Source of the DNA: Bacillus salacetis
GTDB taxonomy: Bacteria; Bacillota; Bacilli; Bacillales; Bacillaceae_B
Direction of reading: 5' to 3'
Assembly (NCBI RefSeq): GCF_003581585.1
Contig: NZ_QXIR01000001.1
Location: 124,001 to 188,000, forward strand
Length of the DNA: 64,000 nt
The notes beneath the pieces are model-generated. The model was not told the DNA's origin. It made no database searches and worked only from the letters and a program-made list of their open reading frames with translations. Within the stretch, counting starts at the first letter, position 1. Each line of letters opens with the position of its first letter. Below, piece by piece: positions 49,944 to 59,474 of the stretch. The position numbers were made by a program, and so were the translations under genes.

Positions 49944-51881
49944 TCAATCCGCCCCGGCTCCTCCCCCTCCGTCTCCGCCACCGCCGTCGGAACCTCCGTA
50001 ATAACCTGCATCAGTTGAGCCTGACGATGGAGCAGCAGGAGGGATACTCCACTTCCATGAATTCGCAATGAATACATAAGGATTCTGATCGGACATGACC
50101 AAAGCGGTTAACGGTGCCCTCGAGATTACAGCTTCATCTTGGACACCATTTAGCCAAACCTTTTTTACTCCAGGCCTGCCCTTGATCATCATGGATCGTA
50201 TCATCCATTTATCCAGCACTCCTTCTGCAGGGATTCCCTCTCTTCTTAGTTGCTTCTTGAACCTCATTATACCGGTTCTCACACCTAGAGCATCGGCTGA
50301 CACAGTATGGCGGGGCACCAGGAATAGAAGGATTATAAAGAATACAGCACTGATAACTAACAGGGTATATGCTCGTTCGTTATATATTTGCGCTGCAGTA
50401 AATATGGAAATGAGACCAAAAACAGCGTATGGCCACTTCGCTCTTAATTTCCATCCCCATAAAAGAAACACACCGCTGATGCCGGTGTATATCGAAATCA
50501 AAAGAGTACTTTGCTGATCAAAGTAACAGGCTGCTAATATGGCCGCCAAGATAAGGACCGGAACGAATCTCGTCATGATCTTAAACCATGTATCTCTCAA
50601 AAGGCCGTGTTCTTTTGCTTCCATTATTACGTCAGAAAACCATTCTTTCTCCTGTTCTTTAAACTGTTTCACCTTTGAATGATACTTCTTTAAATGACGC
50701 TTTTGATCTTTTTCCATTTTTGTGGCACCTGCGAGGTCATTCATGGAAAAAGAAGCAGAACCGTTCCTGCCTTTTCGCCTGAACACCCAGGACACCAGTT
50801 TCTTTTCCATCTCGGTAAGGCTGTCCTCATCGGTTTTTAAAGTGAAGAACAATGTCTCATCAGGGGAACGGGAGTCACTGAGGAACCGGCTCGTTGACTT
50901 CTCTTTACGCACCGATACCAATCCTTTCTCAACTAAGGAATATATCCCGGCAATAAACCCCATATGTGAAAATTTCCCTCTTTTAATTACAAGATAAAAA
51001 AGGAGGGGGTCCGTCTCCAGGGCATCAATGGGTTCACTTCTTCCCTTCAACCTGCTCAGGAAATGCCCCAGGGTTGAAACAAGGACTGCCATTCCAAGCA
51101 ATACAGCCAGACTCAAAAGAATATTATTAAAGGATTTCATTTGTGCTTTCCTAAGAGCGGATTCAGCCCTGCGCTCTTCCTCTCCGGCGATGACCTTTTT
51201 CAGCGGTGATGGTGCTTCTGTCTTTTCTTGCGCTGTCATGATACTTGATGGAAAGAGGAGGCGTGTCTCAGTCAGGGAATACATTTTTGATACAGGTGAA
51301 GTAAATCTTACAACACTCGGACCTTTCTCCTGAATGTTTCCAGCACGCCCATGATAGAATGCAGCATAATTAGCAGGTTCAACTTCTTCAGGAAAAACAA
51401 AATCAATCGTAACATTGTTCAAGTCAACATCATGGTTGGAACCGGAATTAAAGAAAGGGACAGTCAAATCACTATAGGTATCATACGAATCAACCGCATT
51501 CCTAAGTTCATAAGCAAACACAAAGGTTCTGGTGCTGTTCGATATCGGGAAAGGAGATCGATAGGTATTTCCCTCCTTCTGCACTTTCAGGGATTGCAAA
51601 TCTCTTTCCTCCAAAAAACCGATTTCCGCCTCTTTATTTATGAGCTCATAGGCTTCATACCACTCCACACCCTCATGATTTTCTTGGTGAATGGACCTTC
51701 TAATGCTTTCATAATCACCATTGAACGTATAGGTGAATACTTCATTCACCAGCAGATTTCCATTCGGCTGTATCCAGGCACGAATGTGCACTTCATCGAT
51801 ACTATAGGACTTTGCATACGCAGTCTGTCCTAATGCGAAGAGAAAAAGGAGAAGAACCAGTATCTTGATGAACCTATTCAT
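49944..51881 (-). CDS. DUF2207 membrane protein
   Basis: A 645-aa protein: cleavable signal (MNRFIKILVLLLFLFALGQT), extracellular DUF2207 domain (SYSIDEVHIRAWIQPNGNLLVNEVFTYTFNGDY...), one helix near residue 260, then two more hydrophobic stretches around 450-530 and a cytosolic part. The C-terminus ends in low-complexity GGSDGGGGDGGGGAGAD. Such tails are common in this family. ATG 51881 is behind GAGGGGGTGTTTCAAGA. It lies 105 bp past essA in the same direction; a link to secretion is uncertain. YciQ-like in overall design. Confidence 0.85.
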   Translation of the reverse strand: MNRFIKILVLLLFLFALGQTAYAKSYSIDEVHIRAWIQPNGNLLVNEVFTYTFNGDYESIRRSIHQENHEGVEWYEAYELINKEAEIGFLEERDLQSLKVQKEGNTYRSPFPISNSTRTFVFAYELRNAVDSYDTYSDLTVPFFNSGSNHDVDLNNVTIDFVFPEEVEPANYAAFYHGRAGNIQEKGPSVVRFTSPVSKMYSLTETRLLFPSSIMTAQEKTEAPSPLKKVIAGEEERRAESALRKAQMKSFNNILLSLAVLLGMAVLVSTLGHFLSRLKGRSEPIDALETDPLLFYLVIKRGKFSHMGFIAGIYSLVEKGLVSVRKEKSTSRFLSDSRSPDETLFFTLKTDEDSLTEMEKKLVSWVFRRKGRNGSASFSMNDLAGATKMEKDQKRHLKKYHSKVKQFKEQEKEWFSDVIMEAKEHGLLRDTWFKIMTRFVPVLILAAILAACYFDQQSTLLISIYTGISGVFLLWGWKLRAKWPYAVFGLISIFTAAQIYNERAYTLLVISAVFFIILLFLVPRHTVSADALGVRTGIMRFKKQLRREGIPAEGVLDKWMIRSMMIKGRPGVKKVWLNGVQDEAVISRAPLTALVMSDQNPYVFIANSWKWSIPPAAPSSGSTDAGYYGGSDGGGGDGGGGAGAD

Positions 51882-51986
51882 TCTTGAAACACCCCCTCTT
51901 ATAAAAGCAGAATTCAACCTGGCTTTACAGTTTACTTCTTCAAAAATGAAAAGGATCCCGCAGTGAACGGGATCCCTTCCAATGCT

Positions 51987-52469
51987 TCATTTCACGCCTT
52001 GCCTTCCTTGATCAGATCTATTCCAAATGACGATAACCAGAATGAGAAGGAGGATACAAACCCCGGCAAAGACTGAAATCAACACAGAGAGGGATGAAGA
52101 ATCTTGCGGGGTTTCTTCCAAATCTCCCAATCTCGCAGAGTTTTCAGCCCCGCTGAACAATTTCAGATTCTCCGACCTTGCCTTGATCGTATTGGTTCCT
52201 TTCTCTTCACCTTGGAAAATACGTTGCTTCAATGCATCTAACCTGCTGCCAGCTGCCTCTTTGAACGTCAATCCCTTTTGTTCTTCAGGAATCTCAACTT
52301 TTTCAGTAGATGACTGGTCATGGAGAAGATCATTATTCTTCTTGAATTTATTATCCTGATAGTCATTCGGTATGAGCTCATTGATATTGGTATTGGCCGA
52401 TACAGGAATGGCATAGCTAGTGCCTATTACACTCATTAAGATCAGAATGGCCAGGATTTTATCCCTCAT
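51987..52469 (-). CDS. essA: Type VII secretion protein EssA
   Basis: A 160-aa single-pass protein. N-terminal hydrophobic segment MRDKILAILILMSVIGTSYA, a polar coiled-like middle with LDALKQRIFQG, and a C-terminal helix LSVLISVFAGVCILLLILVIVIW. This is the EssA/YueC design. Its start overlaps the esaA stop by 11 bp. EssA is one of the conserved membrane components of the Firmicutes type VIIb system. Confidence 0.88.
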   Translation of the reverse strand: MRDKILAILILMSVIGTSYAIPVSANTNINELIPNDYQDNKFKKNNDLLHDQSSTEKVEIPEEQKGLTFKEAAGSRLDALKQRIFQGEEKGTNTIKARSENLKLFSGAENSARLGDLEETPQDSSSLSVLISVFAGVCILLLILVIVIWNRSDQGRQGVK

Positions 52470-55400
52470 ACGCTTCCGATCCCTCGTCCTGCTGTCTGCT
52501 GGACCTTCTATTCAATAACACCTGCGCTGCAGCGAGTCCAATGACGACCAACCCTAAGATGACCGCCGCTTGATTGAACATTGAATCGGTACCATATTGG
52601 ATCGACATGTACACAGCAGACATAGGATCCTTGAAATTAAAGTTAGGTGTCGTTAAAGCCAGCAATGGTGTGACAAAAAGGGCAATGAGCCCTACCGAGA
52701 TGAACAACCCTAATAAACGATGGGCTGAAAAAGCGACCCGTACCAGTCCTGAACCAGCCAGCAATAAAAGAATCGTAAAGATTGTCCATTCTACCGACCG
52801 GGATTCCACCAGTGGGTATATCTCCAGACCATAAAGGCTGATGACAAATCCGACAATGAGATTCAAAAGCAGGAAAATGACTCCTTGAACCCAGAACGGT
52901 GCGTTTTGGAAATAGTAGCTTGTATATCCGATAAGCAAGCTGGATAACAGGACGATGAACAAGACAACCACCGGTGGGATAACACTGGCTTTCTTCTCCT
53001 CTGGTACATCCCCTTTAACATTCAGGGGACTTGTCAGGAAGTCATATACATATCCATTGGATTGTCCGTCCACAAAAGCGTTGCCTAGAACACTGAAGAC
53101 ATCATCACGTATCAATTGAGTGGAAGCAACATTGGCTGCCCACTTATTATTCAATGTGTCAGCATCACTTTGCACGTTCGTGATATTTGAGCGGAGTTCT
53201 TCCGTATAAGACACGATAGTGGTCTGGCTCTCGCTTACATTATCCAGGAAAGAATGGATGGTCTTGATTTCACTCCCGATCTGCTGCTGATTTCCAACTA
53301 AGTCAGGACCTGTTAAACCAGAAGCCGGTGTCGGAGCCGTTTGCTCAGGCTGCTGAATCCTGTTCAATACTTTCTCTGCCTCTTGATTGATGGCAGTCAG
53401 GCTCTCTGAAAGCTGTGTTTGCTGGTCATCAAGTGTTTGGTTGTATTCTGCAGCAAAGACAGTGAAGGAGTCCTGAAGAGTATTGAGTGCGTCCTCTGTA
53501 TCTGGCAGCGCTGCATTCATTTGATCCCACTCTGTCTGTTCAGCCTGGTTCACCTTCAGGATTTCATTTACTTCATTTTTCAACTCTTCATCTTGCAGAA
53601 CTGCAGCCTTGACGCCATTTTCAGTCAGCATCCCGTTCAGGACTGACTCATATCGGTCAAGATAAGAGTAATATTGAAGCAGGTCAATAAGCTTATAGTT
53701 GTTGATTCCGCGGGCAAAATAACCGGATAAGGTGTTGTACCTGCTTTGGGATAAAGCTGCTGAATTCAAGATGGCATTCTCTTTTTCCTCGATAGCTGCA
53801 CCAATATTCCTGACGTTGTCAGAGAACATTTCCAATTCCTTCGTTAACGCCGCATTTGTTTTTAGCAGACTCTTACTATAATCTTCTAACTCCTTAATAT
53901 AGGTGTTCAGTTTATCAATTTTTTTTGTCAATCCAGCTCTTGCATTGCCAAGTGTCTCAATTTCTTCTTTCAACCCTGCAATGTCCCTTTGTAACTGATC
54001 CACAACAGCCTGTAAGGGATTTACCGATGTGTCATTTTTTTCGCTCAGCTGTTGGTGAACTACACCAATTTCCTTGTTAATCTCTTCCAGTTTTTTGGCA
54101 GCCTCAGTTACTGAGTCAACCGTTGGCTCCTTTAATTCCTCCAAAGTTTCTTTCAATTTTACCATTTCATCAGATATTGCTTTCAATTCTTCAATTTCCT
54201 CAGTGAGGTTCACTGGAGCCGGCGGAGGATCACTTGGTTCACCCGGCTCTCCTGGTTCATCGGGGTCGGTTTCACCCTCTTCTGGTGAGGTAACGTCCGG
54301 TTGAACATCCGGTTCGTCTTCCTCGTCCTCTTCCGGCGGCTTAGGAGGGTCCGGGACAGGCGGCGGATCAAATATCTGCCCATCTCCTTCAGCCAGCTTG
54401 TTGTTGAGTTCAAAGATATTTCCCTGAAGATTATTTAATGCAGTGGTATCCCGCAATTGCTGATAGAAGGTCAATACCCGTTCCTGGAAGGAATAGAAAT
54501 CTTCAACCTGTCTTTCAACTTCGTCAAATCTCCGCTGCTGCAAATTCGTCAACTGCTCCTGGTTGCTCTCCATGTTGCTGTTCACCTGTGTCAAGCCTGC
54601 GGTCAGGGCTTCACTTTGTTCCGAGAACAATGATTTGGATTTCAAGTAACGCGGCTGTTGATTCTGAGTCGATTCATTAATCATCTGGACAGATTGCGCT
54701 TGAATTTCGGCCAGTAATTGTTTCTGGTTATCCTGATATTCACGGTACTGATCTACATATTCAACAAAACCGGAAAGGCTTTGCTGAAAGGATTCCATTG
54801 TATTCTGCTGTTCAGGTGACCGGCTGTCAGCCTGCTGTATCGAATTTTGCAGATTTGCAAGCATCGATGACTGCTGCTCAATCTGGCCAGCCAGATCTTT
54901 GGAACTTGGTTTGTAGAAAGACAGCATCGTTGTTTGGAAAGCCTGTTCCTTTTCAAGGATCTGATCGAACTCAGCCCTGATGTTTTCCATGTCCGCTGAC
55001 ACGTAATTCCAATAGAGCGTAGACATTTTCTGATTGACTTTCTTTGTAGCTTTTTCAATCTCCAATAAGACTTTTTCTTTGTTGACAGCATTAAGCTGTG
55101 CTTGAACTTTGTAGTTCAGATTTGATTTCTCCGGCCTTTCCTCATCATAGGTCATGACCTTGTCTGAAAAGTCCGAGGGTATATATACTACAGCGTCATA
55201 TTTAGAACTTTGAAGACCATTTTCCCCGGCACTCCTGCTGACAACCGTCCATTCAAATGAGGATTGATCCCCCAATATGGTTGGGAGGTCCCCTCCGAAC
55301 GCCAAAGGCTCACCGTCGATTTCCGTCCCTGCATCTTCATTTACGATAGCTATGGACTGCGTGGCGTTTTCTTTCACTTTCAGCGGGTTTTCACCAACTG

Positions 55401-55479
55401 AACGAAAAAAGAGAAGAGGAGTTGCAAGAATCATCATGACTGCTAACAAAAGTTTGAACAGGCTTACTTTCTCTGTCAT
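52459..55479 (-). CDS. esaA: Type VII secretion protein EsaA (YueB)
   Basis: A 1006-aa membrane protein; YueB is also the SPP1 phage receptor in B. subtilis. First helix MTEKVSLFKLLLAVMMILATPLLFF, large extracellular coiled-coil region (about residues 150-800, many Gln/Glu heptads, with a Pro/Asp/Glu-rich insert DPPPVPDPPKPPEEDEEDEP near 370) and about five C-terminal helices (VVLFIVLLSSLLIGY... onward). The start ATG lies inside the 3' end of essC (89-bp overlap). The nearest purine run, AGGGGG, is 16 bases upstream, an unusually long spacing. Confidence 0.9.
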   Translation of the reverse strand: MTEKVSLFKLLLAVMMILATPLLFFRSVGENPLKVKENATQSIAIVNEDAGTEIDGEPLAFGGDLPTILGDQSSFEWTVVSRSAGENGLQSSKYDAVVYIPSDFSDKVMTYDEERPEKSNLNYKVQAQLNAVNKEKVLLEIEKATKKVNQKMSTLYWNYVSADMENIRAEFDQILEKEQAFQTTMLSFYKPSSKDLAGQIEQQSSMLANLQNSIQQADSRSPEQQNTMESFQQSLSGFVEYVDQYREYQDNQKQLLAEIQAQSVQMINESTQNQQPRYLKSKSLFSEQSEALTAGLTQVNSNMESNQEQLTNLQQRRFDEVERQVEDFYSFQERVLTFYQQLRDTTALNNLQGNIFELNNKLAEGDGQIFDPPPVPDPPKPPEEDEEDEPDVQPDVTSPEEGETDPDEPGEPGEPSDPPPAPVNLTEEIEELKAISDEMVKLKETLEELKEPTVDSVTEAAKKLEEINKEIGVVHQQLSEKNDTSVNPLQAVVDQLQRDIAGLKEEIETLGNARAGLTKKIDKLNTYIKELEDYSKSLLKTNAALTKELEMFSDNVRNIGAAIEEKENAILNSAALSQSRYNTLSGYFARGINNYKLIDLLQYYSYLDRYESVLNGMLTENGVKAAVLQDEELKNEVNEILKVNQAEQTEWDQMNAALPDTEDALNTLQDSFTVFAAEYNQTLDDQQTQLSESLTAINQEAEKVLNRIQQPEQTAPTPASGLTGPDLVGNQQQIGSEIKTIHSFLDNVSESQTTIVSYTEELRSNITNVQSDADTLNNKWAANVASTQLIRDDVFSVLGNAFVDGQSNGYVYDFLTSPLNVKGDVPEEKKASVIPPVVVLFIVLLSSLLIGYTSYYFQNAPFWVQGVIFLLLNLIVGFVISLYGLEIYPLVESRSVEWTIFTILLLLAGSGLVRVAFSAHRLLGLFISVGLIALFVTPLLALTTPNFNFKDPMSAVYMSIQYGTDSMFNQAAVILGLVVIGLAAAQVLLNRRSSRQQDEGSEAYEG

Positions 55480-58400
55480 GCGTGTACTTTGACAGCCCCC
55501 TGTCTATGGAATCAAAGAGGGCTATATGCTCACTTTCCTGAAGAAGAGCTGTATTGGCCAGGACTTTAAGGACATTTGTTTTTCCTTTTTGTGCCTGCCC
55601 CAATACCAGGCAGTGTTTTGTTTTATTGAAATTCACATGCACCGGGCTGACAGATTCTTCATCCAGGCCGATTGGAAGAAGGCCTTCCTGTTTCCTTGAA
55701 CCGGTATACTGGGTGAAGTTGACCATTGTCAATTCTGAAGGAAGCATTGGCACCGGCTTTGGTGAAGCCATTCCAGTGTACTTGTCATTGAGCAGCTGAA
55801 TATCCTCCCTTAATAAAGTCAGCTGTTCAAAGTCATCCTTTCCTTCGACCGGGAGGAAGACTTGAGAGAAATACGCGGAATCTTTCTTCACAATGGCCCT
55901 TCCCGGTATGGCTTCAGGTGAAAATGGCAGCCTTCCCAGCATGGTATAGGCTTCTGAACTGTCCATTAAATAATGGACTACCTTCGTTTTAAGATTATTC
56001 ATTAACGACTGGCGGATGGAATTCACCCTTGTCGCGGTAAAGAACATATAAATCCCGAGTGACTGTCCGTCACGAGCAAACTGATTGATTTCTGTTTCCA
56101 GCTCCTGCATTTCCTCTTTGACCAAATCGAAATTATCGATGGTGACGAATAAGAGGGGAAGCTTTTCTTCACTGACCGTGTTGTACATTTTAATCGAGCT
56201 GACTTCCTGCTTCTGGAACAGCTGTTTTCTTCGGGCAATTTCATCATCGAGGATCCCGGCGAATTTCTCTATCTTCCTTTCCTCATCAATCAGGAAGTAA
56301 TCCGCTGTATGAGGCAGCTGCTTTAATGGCAATAGTCCTCCGTTTCCAAAGTCAAGGAGGTAGTAATGAATTTCCTCAGGTGTGAATTGAGCGGCCATTC
56401 CCATCAATAGGGTGATGAGCGTTTGGGTCTTTCCATAACCGGATGAACCAAAAATACCGACGTTTCCATCTTCAACAACCTCATAATGATAAGGGGTCTG
56501 GCTCTGTTTCTCTGGTTCATCGACCATAGCCAGGAGGATCTTTTTCTCTTCCATCTGCGGGAATCCCGTCCGATAGATACGATTGGCCAATGGAGGGAGC
56601 CATGGACTGGACAGCCTCTTCAAGTCCAACTGCTTCTCAAGCGCTTCAATACGATCTACAACCGCATCGATTTCACTGACCATTTCCTTTTGGTGGCTTG
56701 GTTTCGCCGCCAATTCTGAAATCGGAATCAATCCCAGATCGGTGACAATCGCCACTTCATCCTCTGCTTCAAACGATTCCTCTTGATAAGGCGCACCGCT
56801 CCAGGCAGATTGGAACAAGTCATACACCTCATTGTTTCCAACCTGGAGGTACCCTCTTCCTGTAACTGTAAGAGAAGCCGCATCCCCATTCTTGAGGATT
56901 TCCCGGCTGTCCTCGGTGTTTTGCACTTTCAATGCGACCCTGAACCTTGCATTACTCCAAATTTGGTTATCAATCACGCCTCCAGGCTTCTGAGTAGCCA
57001 AAATGAGGTGAACACCCAAGCTTCGTCCTATACGTGCCGCACTGACCAATTCCTTAATGAAATCCGGTTCTTCACTCTTCAATTCTGCAAACTCATCAGA
57101 AATGAGGAAAAGATGCGGAAGAGGTTCTTCTGTTTTCGCCTGTTTGTAGAGCCGCGTGTAGTCGTTAATATGACTGACCCCGTAGCGATCGAATAATCGC
57201 TGTCTCCGTTTCAACTCGCTTTTTATGGAGGCAAGTGCCCTGGAACTGAAGTTCTTGCTTCCTTCAATATTGGTGATCGTCCCCAACAGGTGCGGCATAT
57301 CCTTGAATGGCTGTGCCATTCCACCGCCTTTATAATCGATCAGCAGGAATGCTACTTCATGGGGATGAAAATGGACGGCCAAAGAAAGAATGTACGTTTG
57401 TAAAAACTCACTCTTACCTGAACCCGTCGTCCCGGCCAGAAGCCCATGAGGACCATGTGCCTTTTCATGCAGGTTCAGTTCGACGACATCTTCCTTCCCC
57501 TTCAATCCAACTGGGACAGCCAGCGATTTAGCGGACTCCCTGGACATCCAGTTTTCTTCGATTGGCAGCTGGTCAACATCCTTGACCTTCAGCATTTCCA
57601 AAAAAGACACGCTTTCCGGGATCGAGTTGGTCATACCGATTTGATGATTGAGAGTACGCAGGGTCCTGGCATACTGCTCACTTCCTTCCCGGTCAAACTC
57701 GTCCATCCGGAACGGGATCTTTACGGCTTTCTTATCCTGGATCAGAATATCCCCTTCCCTGTCATTGATATAACGGATGAGTGTATGGACGTTATCCGAC
57801 AAGCTTTCTTTTGCTTCTGCCGCGAAAATCACAGACATCCCCAAATGAGCGTACTCTCCTTCGAGGTATTGCAGGATCACATGTTCAGAGATAAGCTGAT
57901 GATTTGTAATGATAAAAACATAATGAGGTGCAAAGCGCATTTTCTCCGAATCTTCTTCAATATCCCGTTCACGAAGGACCTCGTATATGGAGGAAAGGAT
58001 TTGATCCCTTGTTTTCTCGTTATAAATAAATCCTTTAGCGAATGACTGCGGCAATTGAAAGTGCGGAAGCCATTTCATCCATTCCCAGTCCGTATATTCC
58101 TCTTCATGAAAAATGAAAATGAATCTTACGTCATGGTAACTATGGAAAAAAGCCAATTGACCGATGAGCTGATGAATCTCCTTTTTATAAACAGATTCCT
58201 TCCCGATCAAACCAACTGCTCCTTTAAACAGATCTGCTGTTACAGGCAGGTGATCAATTTCACGGTATGTCCTTTCCAGTTTCTGCGATTCCTCCATCAA
58301 CTCATCCATTTCCCGATTCGATAAATCGGACGAATTGACGGAAATGCTGTAGCTGGCAGGCAATGTCCCCCTCCCTAAACGGAACTGAAGAAAGTCCGGA

Positions 58401-59452
58401 CTTTCAATGCCCCTTTCCCAGAGGCGCCCTGACAACTGTTCTGTAAGATATTTCATTCTTTCAAAAGAGGGAAAATGGAAGTGCAGGACATCTGATTGTT
58501 TCTCGGCAAGCTTATGCAGTTCATTTCTCTTGCTCTCTAAATATTGAGTGTATATGCGTGTCCTTCTCTCCTGTGATTTCTTTCTATTCCTTTTGTCTTT
58601 AAAGAATTGGACAGTCGAGGTGACAAGGGTCGTTGTGAACATCACCATGGAAATGATGATGAATATTCCCCTCGGTATCACAATGGCTACAATTCCCATG
58701 ACAATCAGCATCATCAATGGAGGAAGGATAATCAGCCACAGGCTTCGGTTGTTATCACTCGATTCCTGGCTCGGAAATGACAGCTGCACCTTATCATCAG
58801 GGAGCTCATACACCATCCGCGGGGTACGCCGGTAATTAGGATACTTTTTCTGCATTTCAGATGTAGGGCGGATGGACTCAACTAATTCTGTTTGGTAGTC
58901 TTCAATGCTATGTATCTCGATTAAATCGTTTTCCAACAAGGTAATGGTCATGAAAGGGGAAAAGAGGATATCCCCCATTTTCAGCTTTTTCTCCCCGGCC
59001 GCCAGATGTCCGTTGTGATACAGAGAAGATGATTCTCCTGCATCCACCACCCAGTCTTCCTGTTCATTTCTATACAGGAAAAAGGAACTTTCCGTGCCCC
59101 CCCTGTATTTATGATGAATGTCTGCTTGCGGATCATCAGCAGAAATACTGATTTCTTCTTTGTGGCCGATGTAGTATGTTCTAGGGCCTCCCGGATATGA
59201 AGTCAGTACAATATCTACTTCTTTATCGCCTGCGGACACTGTATTTTTCAGTCCGGGTTCAAGGACAATTGCTTCTTTGCCGTCTTGATAAAGCATGACA
59301 GCATCTCCTGAAGCCTCAACCTGAATAGCCGAAGACAGTGAAAGGATTGTAATGGAATCCTCCAACCCCGGTCCCAGAGTGATTCTTTCATTTTGATTTC
59401 CGATCATGATCGATTGATAGTAGTGATCGTGGAACACCCATAAGGCATACAT
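55391..59452 (-). CDS. essC: Type VII secretion ATPase EssC (YukB), C-terminally shortened
   Basis: A 1353-aa membrane ATPase that drives export of WXG100 proteins. Two N-terminal FHA-like domains (residues 1 to about 190), two membrane helices near 240-290 (LWLIILPPLMMLIVMGI), then tandem FtsK/SpoIIIE ATPases. Walker A sites are GTTGSGKS (about 674), GSSGYGKT (about 1007) and GQAQKGKTN (about 1287). Family proteins are about 1480-1495 aa; here the third domain ends soon after its Walker A with SIDRGLSKYTHD, and a frame-unrelated tail follows to the stop. ATG 59452 has GGGGGTCAGCAT before it; the longer frame to 59557 overlaps essB. Confidence 0.9.
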   Translation of the reverse strand: MYALWVFHDHYYQSIMIGNQNERITLGPGLEDSITILSLSSAIQVEASGDAVMLYQDGKEAIVLEPGLKNTVSAGDKEVDIVLTSYPGGPRTYYIGHKEEISISADDPQADIHHKYRGGTESSFFLYRNEQEDWVVDAGESSSLYHNGHLAAGEKKLKMGDILFSPFMTITLLENDLIEIHSIEDYQTELVESIRPTSEMQKKYPNYRRTPRMVYELPDDKVQLSFPSQESSDNNRSLWLIILPPLMMLIVMGIVAIVIPRGIFIIISMVMFTTTLVTSTVQFFKDKRNRKKSQERRTRIYTQYLESKRNELHKLAEKQSDVLHFHFPSFERMKYLTEQLSGRLWERGIESPDFLQFRLGRGTLPASYSISVNSSDLSNREMDELMEESQKLERTYREIDHLPVTADLFKGAVGLIGKESVYKKEIHQLIGQLAFFHSYHDVRFIFIFHEEEYTDWEWMKWLPHFQLPQSFAKGFIYNEKTRDQILSSIYEVLRERDIEEDSEKMRFAPHYVFIITNHQLISEHVILQYLEGEYAHLGMSVIFAAEAKESLSDNVHTLIRYINDREGDILIQDKKAVKIPFRMDEFDREGSEQYARTLRTLNHQIGMTNSIPESVSFLEMLKVKDVDQLPIEENWMSRESAKSLAVPVGLKGKEDVVELNLHEKAHGPHGLLAGTTGSGKSEFLQTYILSLAVHFHPHEVAFLLIDYKGGGMAQPFKDMPHLLGTITNIEGSKNFSSRALASIKSELKRRQRLFDRYGVSHINDYTRLYKQAKTEEPLPHLFLISDEFAELKSEEPDFIKELVSAARIGRSLGVHLILATQKPGGVIDNQIWSNARFRVALKVQNTEDSREILKNGDAASLTVTGRGYLQVGNNEVYDLFQSAWSGAPYQEESFEAEDEVAIVTDLGLIPISELAAKPSHQKEMVSEIDAVVDRIEALEKQLDLKRLSSPWLPPLANRIYRTGFPQMEEKKILLAMVDEPEKQSQTPYHYEVVEDGNVGIFGSSGYGKTQTLITLLMGMAAQFTPEEIHYYLLDFGNGGLLPLKQLPHTADYFLIDEERKIEKFAGILDDEIARRKQLFQKQEVSSIKMYNTVSEEKLPLLFVTIDNFDLVKEEMQELETEINQFARDGQSLGIYMFFTATRVNSIRQSLMNNLKTKVVHYLMDSSEAYTMLGRLPFSPEAIPGRAIVKKDSAYFSQVFLPVEGKDDFEQLTLLREDIQLLNDKYTGMASPKPVPMLPSELTMVNFTQYTGSRKQEGLLPIGLDEESVSPVHVNFNKTKHCLVLGQAQKGKTNVLKVLANTALLQESEHIALFDSIDRGLSKYTHDRESKPVQTFVSSHDDSCNSSSLFSFSW

Positions 59453-59474
59453 ATGCTGACCCCCAGTTCGTTTG

